A stretch of 64,000 bases of DNA, taken from the NCBI GenBank assembly GCA_020721255.1, contig DYND01000005.1:1-64000 (forward strand). Reading direction: 5' to 3'. This DNA is from Chlorobium chlorochromatii (GTDB lineage Bacteria > Bacteroidota > Chlorobiia > Chlorobiales > Chlorobiaceae). The position numbers and the translations under genes are program-made. Positions 1 through 8,171 of this stretch are shown piece after piece; within the stretch, counting starts at the first letter, position 1, and every line of letters starts with the position of its first letter. The notes under the pieces were generated by a model that was not told the DNA's origin, searched no databases, and saw nothing but the letters and a program-made list of their open reading frames with translations.

Positions 1-460
1 CAGCTTCCGTTGCAACGGCCATTCTGGTAATGCTGTGCTCCAATGCAACAATCGGTTCAACAGAACGCGCAAATGTTATCTGAACTGGACCTCGAACCTG
101 ACCCGCATTTTTTCCCGTACTCATCACGGCACCAAACGTGCGGATATCGTAATATTTTGAACACATCCATTTTCTTGCCGCCTCTGTTTTTTCTCCTTTT
201 TCTTTTGACTGCACTTCCTTTTGTTCGTGAGCTTCATCAATCAAAGCATTAAGCACTCCTTTCTCTTTGATGAAAATATCTTGCCCAGAGAGCTGAACAT
301 AGTTCCGAACCTTGCGTTTCAAACAAACGTCAGTTACAAGACCCATACCTGTCTCAGCATCAATACGAGGAAGATTGCCTGCATCAGGATCACCATTCGG
401 ATTACCATCCTGTACATCAAATAAGAGGACAAAATCATACCGTTTTTCAATATTGCTCAT
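1..460 (-). CDS. cas7: CRISPR-associated protein Cas7 (Csd2 family, type I-C), 5' part; runs off the window start
   Basis: Reverse frame from ATG at 460 reads [55 protein letters not shown]..., a Cas7/Csd2 N-terminus, directly downstream of cas8c. Confidence 0.92.
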   Translation of the reverse strand, partial: MSNIEKRYDFVLLFDVQDGNPNGDPDAGNLPRIDAETGMGLVTDVCLKRKVRNYVQLSGQDIFIKEKGVLNALIDEAHEQKEVQSKEKGEKTEAARKWMCSKYYDIRTFGAVMSTGKNAGQVRGPVQITFARSVEPIVALEHSITRMAVATEA

Positions 461-462
461 AG

Positions 463-2202
463 TTATTCTCCCTGATTTTCAGATTCATTTTTTGAAGACG
501 ATTTCGTAAATAATTCTTGGCGTTGATGATAGTAACCAATAGCAAAACGTGCTTGATCTTCCATGGCAAGATGAGATGGCATATCGGCGCTGATACCATC
601 AAAAATATCTGCAAGCATTCGCTCAAGATTCACCTTTCGACCAACATTGCTAAGTTTGGCAAGATGATGGTTTTTCAGCTTCAGCAATTGAGGAAAAACC
701 GTTACCGGTGAAGAAGATGCGGCTCCGTAAAAGCGATCACGAATTGTTGCATTTAATCCAGGATTCGCCTCTTCCTGAATTTTTTCAAGAACAGCAAAAA
801 GCCTGCCAAGCCGATAACCCTGATTATTATTGGAAGTATCAAGTGCCACAGTAATCTCCTTTTCTTTGGTTGAATGAATTCTGTAATAACGATTGAGATA
901 AGCCTTCAGAATACCTGCCTGAGTTCTTGTGACATCTTGCGTCGCTCTTATACGACGGATGGTTTGCTGAAGCATGGTTGCCGGATAGAGTGAGCCGGAT
1001 AACACTGCTCGAACGATTTGACCCGATAAATTAGGTGGAACATTATCAACTTTACCTTCCTGAGCCATTGCCGAAAGAATCCAGAACAGCGCATAATGCT
1101 TGTCATCTTTTGGTGGGCGAATAATTTGAAGATCATCGAAATGCTGCCGGATTTTTTCAGCAAACTCTTGAATAGTACCATTATGCCAGAACCTTACTGA
1201 AATGCGGGCAGCATTAGGGGCAAGTCCCAAAACATAAAATTTTGTTGCTTCATCGCTGCCCACATGACCAGTATAGACACCATCATAAAGAGCTTTAACC
1301 GCACGAACATCAGCATCGGGATCATCTTTTGGCGGAAATGCAAAAAACGCAGGGAATACATCTTCAAAAGCATCTTTTTTCTGTGACCAAAAGACAGTTG
1401 TGGCATCACCAATCTGAAGTTTATTTTTGGAGTCTTTGGCAAGTAACATATTCAGTACGGTGGTATAGGCAAATGCCGCATTATCACTCATCGAAGCATT
1501 ATAATTCTGAGTCTTGCCATACGACTCAAACGCTTTCAAGTTAAACGATACCAAAGCCGCTCCCGATGATTGGGCGCCACGAACACCTTTTATTGAAGCA
1601 TTCAATCGAGCAATTGGCTCTTTTTTACCTGAAATCAAACAAATACCACTGTTTTTAGCTTGATCAGTAACAGACACATAAGGCATTAACGTAGCACAAA
1701 GTGTCGGATCAGAAGAGCCTGCAACTCTAAAAACAACGTTAGCATTGCTTTCAAAGACTTCAGTCCAAAGCTCTTTTGATGGCTCATGTGAAGTAATCTG
1801 TTCGACAGGATTATTGGCCAAAAATGCAAGTAATGGCGCAATAAGTGATGCGGAGGGTTCATCCTCAAAAATTTCTGTTAACCGCTTATAAAAAGAGTTT
1901 TTCCGAGCGTCAATATCATCCCGATTCCTCGGATTAGCGCCCACAGCATACTCTACATTGTCCCACAACAAATTTGCTTTAACACCAACTGTTTTTTTCT
2001 CTGCAGCAGGGACTAATATTGGTTTTGCCTTTTTCTTTTTCCCTTCGCCTTCGCGAGTATCTTCAAGCGCAACAAAATTGCCATCGTTGTCAATAACAAT
2101 CACAAAGGGAATTTCTTTCCACTCAAACCCTTCAGGCGCAATATTGCTCTCAGGATCCGCCGCTTTGCGTTGGTAGTATTCGTAAAGTGCCTGTAAAATC
2201 AT
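463..2202 (-). CDS. cas8c: Type I-C CRISPR-associated protein Cas8c/Csd1
   Basis: 579 aa [41 protein letters not shown]..., Csd1-like; sits between cas5c and cas7; 4-nt overlap with cas5c. Confidence 0.93.
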   Translation of the reverse strand: MILQALYEYYQRKAADPESNIAPEGFEWKEIPFVIVIDNDGNFVALEDTREGEGKKKKAKPILVPAAEKKTVGVKANLLWDNVEYAVGANPRNRDDIDARKNSFYKRLTEIFEDEPSASLIAPLLAFLANNPVEQITSHEPSKELWTEVFESNANVVFRVAGSSDPTLCATLMPYVSVTDQAKNSGICLISGKKEPIARLNASIKGVRGAQSSGAALVSFNLKAFESYGKTQNYNASMSDNAAFAYTTVLNMLLAKDSKNKLQIGDATTVFWSQKKDAFEDVFPAFFAFPPKDDPDADVRAVKALYDGVYTGHVGSDEATKFYVLGLAPNAARISVRFWHNGTIQEFAEKIRQHFDDLQIIRPPKDDKHYALFWILSAMAQEGKVDNVPPNLSGQIVRAVLSGSLYPATMLQQTIRRIRATQDVTRTQAGILKAYLNRYYRIHSTKEKEITVALDTSNNNQGYRLGRLFAVLEKIQEEANPGLNATIRDRFYGAASSSPVTVFPQLLKLKNHHLAKLSNVGRKVNLERMLADIFDGISADMPSHLAMEDQARFAIGYYHQRQELFTKSSSKNESENQGE

Positions 2203-2918
2203 CGTTTCACCTCCTCGCTATCCCACTCAGGGATATCAATAACTCCGTTGTTTAATTGCGCTCTAAAAAAAGCTGGTGAAGGATTTTCAGCATCTCTTGA
2301 AAAGTCAAGATCATACAGCATAAAACCGAGATCACGGGTTTCGTTAATCGGTGAGGGTTCTTGTACGCTATCCTCAACTAATCGAAAATCACAACTGAAT
2401 TCGCGACAACCGAGATAAGGTTGATTGAAACATTGCCCTTTTCGTGCCCGTCGCTCAAAAATCCCGTAATACTTTCCCGGATTTTCATCTTTCCGCAACT
2501 CTTCCGCTTCGTAAGGATCTTGCAGCGTTTCGGGAAGTGGACGGCTTACTTTTGATCGTTCAGCAAGCGGAATAAACTCAAGCTCTGCATAAAGTCTATA
2601 GGCAACATCGCGCAGAAAAAGAGTAGCTCGCTGTTGGCGAGCATCTTCAATAAAAATACCATCACTCCGCTCACTGGCAACCATACCAACTTCATTGCGC
2701 CGTACTGAAACCCATTCAATCGGGTTCAGCACCTCAATTTTCCTGATACGCCAGCGAATGGCCGGTTTCCAGAAAATAGCCTCAAAAATAGCCCGTGCTG
2801 CCGATGGCGTTATAACATCGTAGCTGACACGCTCTACCTTCATCTCTGGTCGAGTAAAACAGGCATAATCGCCTTTAACTTCAAGACAAAACGTTTTATT
2901 CCAACGCTCCATGTTCAT
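2199..2918 (-). CDS. cas5c: Type I-C CRISPR-associated protein Cas5c (Cas5d)
   Basis: 239 aa, CLEVKGDYACFTRPEMKVERVSYDVITPSAARAIFEAIFWKPAIRWRI, diagnostic Cas5d N-terminus. Confidence 0.93.
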   Translation of the reverse strand: MNMERWNKTFCLEVKGDYACFTRPEMKVERVSYDVITPSAARAIFEAIFWKPAIRWRIRKIEVLNPIEWVSVRRNEVGMVASERSDGIFIEDARQQRATLFLRDVAYRLYAELEFIPLAERSKVSRPLPETLQDPYEAEELRKDENPGKYYGIFERRARKGQCFNQPYLGCREFSCDFRLVEDSVQEPSPINETRDLGFMLYDLDFSRDAENPSPAFFRAQLNNGVIDIPEWDSEEVKR

Positions 2919-2936
2919 CTCCTTGTTGACTTGCTC

Positions 2937-4925
2937 TTAGCAATAAAAATTCGGGGTTGCCTTAACATCAAGGCCAAATACAGGGTCATAAAGGCTTTCA
3001 ACGGTCTGAACCCAAACACCGGCAATATTTTCAATAACACCATTATCCCGTAATTGCCGTATATCCTGATCATAGACATTCACTGAGAAGCGTTGCAACC
3101 GTCGTATTAATCCTCTGCTCACGCCACCAAAACGTAAATCATCAATCAACCGATTACTGCCCATATACCTGACCACAACACCCTGCTGTTGAGCATCGTT
3201 AATTAATTTGAAACGCTGTGCTGCCGTGCGGAACTGGATTTTGAACTCCCTCGCATCCGTGCCTGCCAGTAAATCCATGATGTCGTGTTGATCAAATCCA
3301 TTGAGTCCGTTGAAATAACAAATAAAATATTCTTTAAACGCTTCGGGTAAGAGCGACAACGACAGTTCAGGATACAAACGAAACATTTCTTTTGCTGCAT
3401 TTTCAGCTTTCAACAAACGACCTCTTGGCGATGGTTTTGGCGGATTGAACACAAAAACATTGCCATATTCCGCTTTACCTTCTCGATTACAACGGCCAGC
3501 CGCCTGCGCAATGCTTTCCAAGCCACTGAATGCGCGAAACACAACCGGAAAATCAATATCAACGCCAGCTTCCAGTAATTGCGTGCTGATAACCCTAACT
3601 GGTAAGTTTTCCTGAAGCTTTAATTTCACCGACGCAATAACATTGCTCCTGTGTTCAGGGCACATCAATGCGGAAAGATGAACCGTTCCTTCAGGCATCT
3701 GCGCATAAAGATCACGACAATCATTGCGGGTATTAACAATACACAAGGCTTGTTGATACTTGCCAAGCTCCTCGGCAATCTGTACCCATTCATAGCGCTC
3801 GTCGGCATCTCCAAGAATATGAACCTTAACCCGCTGGAAGATTTTGAAAAGTTCTTCAGGACTGTGTATTAACTCACGAACACTCCCTTCATTGAACCCT
3901 TTCAGAACATCTGTTCCACTACCAACCTTGCCCGTTAAGACCGGTTGCGTTGCTGTACAAAGCACTATGGAGGTTTTGAAATATTCGGTCAACACTTTTA
4001 TTACTGACACAATAGGCTGGAGATAATCCGTAGGCAACATTTGCGCTTCGTCGAGAATCACGACAGAATTGACAATGTTATGAAGTTTCCGGCAGGCAGA
4101 GCTTTTAGCTGCAAATAAAGACTCAAAGAACTGGACGTTTGTCGTTACAATAATCGGCGCATCCCAATTTTCTGTAGCCAGCTTTGACGTTAGGGTTTCT
4201 CTCTTCGAATCGAGATTGCTGTGATGCTCAAGAACTGCGTCGTCACCAAAAATGCCACGATAGATTGCAGCGGTCTGCTCAATAATGCTGGTATAAGGAA
4301 TAGCTATGATAATCCGCTTTTTACCATATCGGATCGCATGTTCAAGGGCAAACGCCATTGATGAAAGTGTTTTGCCGCCGCCGGTAGGCACCGTTAGGGA
4401 AAAAAGCCCCGGGGCTAAAGCCGCTTGTTTCCGACAACTATCAAGAATGCTTTTTCTTGCACAGTTAATCGGGGTGTCGTCTGCACCAGTAAGCTTTTCG
4501 GCCATAAACTGATCGAACTTCTCTTTCAGTTCAGCAAGATCATAATCTCTTTTCCGTGTATCTGACTTTTCCTGATTCATAAAAGCTTCCGTATCAAGAA
4601 AATCCGCATCGACCAGACACGAGTAGAGCATACGAATCCAAAGATGTACCGGCTCAGTACATTCAAACATGCTTTGACACGGTGCTGATTTCGGCAATGA
4701 CGTGCCCAGAATATCCTCTGGTGGATTACCGTCAAGCGCACGCTGCAGATGCTCTATTTCTTTAAGACGCTCTTCAAGTGATTTTTTGCCCGTTCCAGAT
4801 TCATAATACCAATCGGGTAATCCCGTATGATGGCCAGCAATGAGATATGCAAGTATGCGACCGATACCTTCATTTTTCTGAACAGCATAACGCGCACCTG
4901 CAGCAGAGTGATCAATTTTACTCAT
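2937..4925 (-). CDS. cas3: Cas3 helicase part (DEAD/helicase core plus the C-terminal half of the HD domain)
   Basis: TVPTGGGKTLSS Walker A, VILDEAQMLP (DEAQ box), STQLLEAGVDIDFP and QAAGRCNREG motifs; reading from ATG at 4925 begins MSKIDHSAAGARYA. Confidence 0.9.
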   Translation of the reverse strand: MSKIDHSAAGARYAVQKNEGIGRILAYLIAGHHTGLPDWYYESGTGKKSLEERLKEIEHLQRALDGNPPEDILGTSLPKSAPCQSMFECTEPVHLWIRMLYSCLVDADFLDTEAFMNQEKSDTRKRDYDLAELKEKFDQFMAEKLTGADDTPINCARKSILDSCRKQAALAPGLFSLTVPTGGGKTLSSMAFALEHAIRYGKKRIIIAIPYTSIIEQTAAIYRGIFGDDAVLEHHSNLDSKRETLTSKLATENWDAPIIVTTNVQFFESLFAAKSSACRKLHNIVNSVVILDEAQMLPTDYLQPIVSVIKVLTEYFKTSIVLCTATQPVLTGKVGSGTDVLKGFNEGSVRELIHSPEELFKIFQRVKVHILGDADERYEWVQIAEELGKYQQALCIVNTRNDCRDLYAQMPEGTVHLSALMCPEHRSNVIASVKLKLQENLPVRVISTQLLEAGVDIDFPVVFRAFSGLESIAQAAGRCNREGKAEYGNVFVFNPPKPSPRGRLLKAENAAKEMFRLYPELSLSLLPEAFKEYFICYFNGLNGFDQHDIMDLLAGTDAREFKIQFRTAAQRFKLINDAQQQGVVVRYMGSNRLIDDLRFGGVSRGLIRRLQRFSVNVYDQDIRQLRDNGVIENIAGVWVQTVESLYDPVFGLDVKATPNFYC

Positions 4926-5166
4926 CACTATCCTCCGCATATATGCCATTATTTCGGCGAATGTATTCCTGCCACTGTGGATTATACTTACCAAGATCGT
5001 GCAACAAGCCCGCAGCCTTTGTCCAATCGCCATTACCAAATTCATCGGCAAATCCGGCAGCTTTTTCAGCCACATGCACCAGATGATCTTTCAGATCATG
5101 CACCTCCCAGGTACCATCATTTTTTTGCCGAAGATGAGCAACAGCCTGTTTTGATTGTAACACCAT
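4918..5166 (-). CDS. N-terminal HD-nuclease fragment of Cas3, in a different frame from the helicase part
   Basis: 82 aa containing AAGLLHDLGKYNPQWQEYI (HD motif); terminates at TAA overlapping the ATG of the next ORF (ATGAGTAA). Confidence 0.85.
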   Translation of the reverse strand: MVLQSKQAVAHLRQKNDGTWEVHDLKDHLVHVAEKAAGFADEFGNGDWTKAAGLLHDLGKYNPQWQEYIRRNNGIYAEDSDE

Positions 5167-5316
5167 AGGTATGAGTTAAAATGAGCAGGACAAAAATCAT
5201 AAAACCAACAAAGCAAAACATACCACTCTACAAACAGAATGCAAAGTATTTTCACAATAAGAGCGGCGTATTCAAAAAAAACAATGAAAAAATCAGAAGG
5301 GAACATGCTGCGCTTC

Positions 5317-5350
5317 GATACGCGCTTCGCGCTACTCAGCGTCCGTAATC
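5317..5350. repeat. Direct repeat copy 1 (gatacgcgcttcgcgctactcagcgtccgtaatc)
   Basis: Near-identical 34-mer recurs at 5385-5418. Confidence 0.85.
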
Positions 5351-5384
5351 TTCGAATCAATAGTGTGATGATCGCCGTGCAAAC

Positions 5385-5418
5385 GATACGCGCTTTGCGC
5401 TACCCTGCGTCCGTAATC
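5385..5418. repeat. Direct repeat copy 2 (gatacgcgctttgcgctaccctgcgtccgtaatc)
   Basis: Matches 5317-5350 with about 3 mismatches; contains the gcgc-tt(c/t)-gcgc self-complementary core. Confidence 0.85.
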
Positions 5419-6432
5419 CCTTGATACGTTATCTCACGTATTTGCTGCACAAGCTCAGAGAGCGACACAACCGTAACTCCAGCTTTGACTGGATAACCTT
5501 GTGAAACCGGCGCCACAACAAACAGATGGGCGGGCGCAATATCCTCAAGTGCCAGATAGCTGCCCCTCGACAGTGTTGGTGCTACGGAAGCCTTGCATTC
5601 AATGGCAAAAAGCTTGCCGGAGAGTTGCAGCAGAATATCAATTTCACTGCCGTTAGAGGTTCTGTAAAACGAGAATTCTGCACGAGGAAAAAGGCCTTTG
5701 AGGTTGGCAATAACCAGGCTCTCCCATAATGAACCGAAAACCGGATGACCGGCAATCTGGTTAAAATCTTCCAATCCAAGCAGAGCCGCAACAATGCCGG
5801 TATCCGCGACATACACTTTAGGCGATTTAACCATGCGCTTACCGGTATTAGAAATATATGGCGGCATTATATGAACCATAAAGGTCTCTTGCAGCAGATC
5901 GAGGTAGTTACGCACACTGGTGTGACTGACCCCGAGAGAACCGCCAATGGCTGAAAGATTGACAATCTGACCGTTGTTATGAGCAAGCATCTGCCACAAC
6001 CGTCTCATCGTCTGTGGTGAAAAACCGCTCCACTGCTGCAAATCGCGCTCAAGAAAGGTGGCAATAAAATCCTCCCGCCACTGATATGATACGTCCGGCT
6101 CCTTTTGCAGCAAACTTCGGGGAAACCCGCCAACCGCCAGATAGTGCTCATAAGAGACATGCTCTTTGACCTCTTCCCATAAAAAGGGAGTCAACTGCTT
6201 GTAGGTGATACGTCCTGCCAGCGATTCCGAACTCTGCATGAGCAGATCGCGGGATGCCGAGCCGAGAACAAGAAAATGGCCATTTTCACCCCACTCATCA
6301 ACCATGCTGCGAATCAGCGGAAACAGGTCAGGATTTGCCACATTGGCAAGGCCCAAGAACTGCGGTAACTGGCGAGTGCTTTATGCACTCCTCCACCTCG
6401 GCGGTTGCAAGTCGGTTAAGATATGGTATCAT
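5400..6432 (-). pseudogene. DUF4143-type AAA ATPase, pseudogene with internal deletion and frameshift after Walker A
   Basis: ORF 5400..6356 retains the DUF4143/nuclease-like C-terminus. The upstream frame from ATG at 6432 reads MIPYLNRLATAEVEECIKHSPVTAVLGPCQCGKS* (Walker A) in another frame; the Walker B segment is missing. Confidence 0.8.
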
Positions 6433-6481
6433 TTACAGGTATGTATATTGAAAATAAAATTTTCAATATACATACCTGTAA
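6433..6481. promoter_or_regulatory. Perfect inverted repeat (23-nt arms, 3-nt centre) just upstream of the DUF4143 start codon
   Basis: ttacaggtatgtatattgaaaat-aaa-attttcaatatacatacctgtaa. Confidence 0.85.
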
Positions 6482-6542
6482 GGATAAACAAATACTGATC
6501 GATGCCTATTACGACAAATGAATGGATCAGCTTGAAAACAGC

Positions 6543-7490
6543 TCAACCCAATTGCAACACACTGCATCTCTGGCTGATGAGTTGTTTGTACGATATTTTC
6601 ATTTCATCAGGAAGAAAGCTGTTGTCAATCCAGGTTTCCCAAAGAGGAACGGCTTTGCCGAATTTCACGAACATGTTCAACTGCACCTTTTCATCGATGC
6701 CAAGCGTCGTGAACGCCCGCTGAAAATCCTCTTTGTTGAGCCTTTTTTTCTTCCCGTTGAGGGTGAGCGCGAACTCTTCAGTATCAGCACTATTGATCAG
6801 AGCAGTCGCAACCATATCGTACGCTGGAGCAAGGCAATAACCTCTCTCTGGCAGGTTGATCAGAGAAAAGTTTTTCAGGTGCATATCAGCATTACCAGTA
6901 AGAAAACTGAACAAGAGCATCTCAAAAAAGTTGATAACATCCAGACCAGGATTAACCGAATAGCGGCGAATTGCTTTGGCGATCTGCTCGCAGGAACCAC
7001 GATATTTATGCTCTGTAAGCTTTTCTGTTATCTGGCACATATCTTCCATCGGGAGCTTGCCTGTTCTGGTACGGTCAAGACGCTTTGTAAGGTATGCCAG
7101 TGAACCTGACTGCATCCGAATAAGGGTGTGAGGCACTGTTTTGATCTTTGCCGCTTCCGCAAGATGCATGGTAAGGTCTTCTACTTCAGGTAGATGGGGA
7201 TAGTGCTCTGTTGGTGGTTTAAGAATGTAGCCACCCCATAATCCCACAATGGTAAAACGTTGCGGAGCGGTGCTCTGGACGGATTCTTCCAGATGCAGGG
7301 AGAGTTTCGGCTGTACCCCCGCAATGGTCACATGACTGCGTACCACTTCGAGTGCCAGTGCTTCAAGCTGGGTTTCGTCATAAGGCAAAATCGGGGGCTG
7401 CGTGGTACCAAATATTTTTCTGCTGCATTGGGAATGATACTCTGCATCACCATGCTCCATTGGCTTATAGCAAAAGAGACAACGCTTCAT
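6543..7490 (-). CDS. hipT: HipA-family kinase toxin, HipT-like catalytic subunit
   Basis: MKRCLFCYKPMEHGDAEYHSQCSRKIFG..., GVQPKLSL, SFLTGNADMHLKNFSL catalytic loop, YDMVAT; start at 7490 just after the hipS stop. Confidence 0.85.
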   Translation of the reverse strand: MKRCLFCYKPMEHGDAEYHSQCSRKIFGTTQPPILPYDETQLEALALEVVRSHVTIAGVQPKLSLHLEESVQSTAPQRFTIVGLWGGYILKPPTEHYPHLPEVEDLTMHLAEAAKIKTVPHTLIRMQSGSLAYLTKRLDRTRTGKLPMEDMCQITEKLTEHKYRGSCEQIAKAIRRYSVNPGLDVINFFEMLLFSFLTGNADMHLKNFSLINLPERGYCLAPAYDMVATALINSADTEEFALTLNGKKKRLNKEDFQRAFTTLGIDEKVQLNMFVKFGKAVPLWETWIDNSFLPDEMKISYKQLISQRCSVLQLG

Positions 7491-7492
7491 CT

Positions 7493-7816
7493 TTACTCCG
7501 TTATGAGTGGCACAACACTGACCGCTCCGATACAATCCCTGCAGCATGAGAGTAACAGACCCATACGATCACGAGGATTGAGCTTCCAGTTTTTTTCGGC
7601 AACCTCAAGCAGCCATCCTTCAGGAATCAGTCCATCAAAAAACGGAAAGAGGATTTTGCTTGAATATATCGACGCCCTCAAGGGTAGCGTTACACTCACT
7701 GGTTCAGTATTTTCGGAAGCGAGATAGAGTGGATCATACTCGAAATGGTAGCCCTCTTCATTCTCGACGAGCCAGCCGACAATTCGGTTATAGAGTTGTA
7801 TTGCAGCTTTTCGCAT
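7493..7816 (-). CDS. hipS: HipA N-terminal-domain protein (HipS-like)
   Basis: MRKAAIQLYNRIVGWLVENEEGYHFEYDPLYLA...ILFPFFDGLIPEGWLLE, HipA N-subdomain-1 signature; separate ORF between HTH and kinase ORFs. Confidence 0.8.
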   Translation of the reverse strand: MRKAAIQLYNRIVGWLVENEEGYHFEYDPLYLASENTEPVSVTLPLRASIYSSKILFPFFDGLIPEGWLLEVAEKNWKLNPRDRMGLLLSCCRDCIGAVSVVPLITE

Positions 7817-7820
7817 CAGC

Positions 7821-8036
7821 TCACTCCTCCCTCGGTTGAAGCACGGGGCCAAGTTCAAAACCAAAAAGCGCCAGTACTTGATTAACTTTATCCATGCGCA
7901 ATGTCTTTTTGCCTTGTTCAAGGTCACGAATAAAACGAAGCCCCGTTCCAGCTTTTTCCGCCAAGTCGGGCTGCGTCATACCAAGCGATTTTCGTCGATC
8001 GCGAACAAAGGTGCTGAGATTAACAAGGAGTGCCAT
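7821..8036 (-). CDS. hipB: XRE-family HTH antitoxin/regulator (HipB-like)
   Basis: 71 aa FVRDRRKSLGMTQPDLAEKAGTGLRFIRDLEQGKKTLRMDKVNQVLALFG. Confidence 0.85.
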   Translation of the reverse strand: MALLVNLSTFVRDRRKSLGMTQPDLAEKAGTGLRFIRDLEQGKKTLRMDKVNQVLALFGFELGPVLQPREE

Positions 8037-8037
8037 A

Positions 8038-8094
8038 ATACCTTATCGGGTATAATCTATTGATGAGTTTAACGAAATATACCACTTCGGGTAT
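8038..8094. promoter_or_regulatory. Two operator-like inverted repeats ATACC-N6-GGTAT upstream of hipB
   Basis: ataccttatcgggtat at 8038-8053 and ataccacttcgggtat at 8079-8094. Confidence 0.7.
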
Positions 8095-8171
8095 AAAATC
8101 AAATATTAAGCGACAGTTTATACCCGATCAGGCGCTTTTTCTTCCGTTGCTGCACGATGCTGCCAAACCCT

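Noticed and set aside
1-5400. CRISPR array expected beside the cas genes
   Set aside because: No regularly spaced repeat array is present in the window; the two 34-mers at 5317/5385 are only a pair, 68 nt apart, and not of I-C repeat form. The array probably lies beyond the left edge
6522-7103. 193-aa plus-strand ORF opposite hipT
   Set aside because: Antisense to the HipA kinase catalytic region; no family-like sequence
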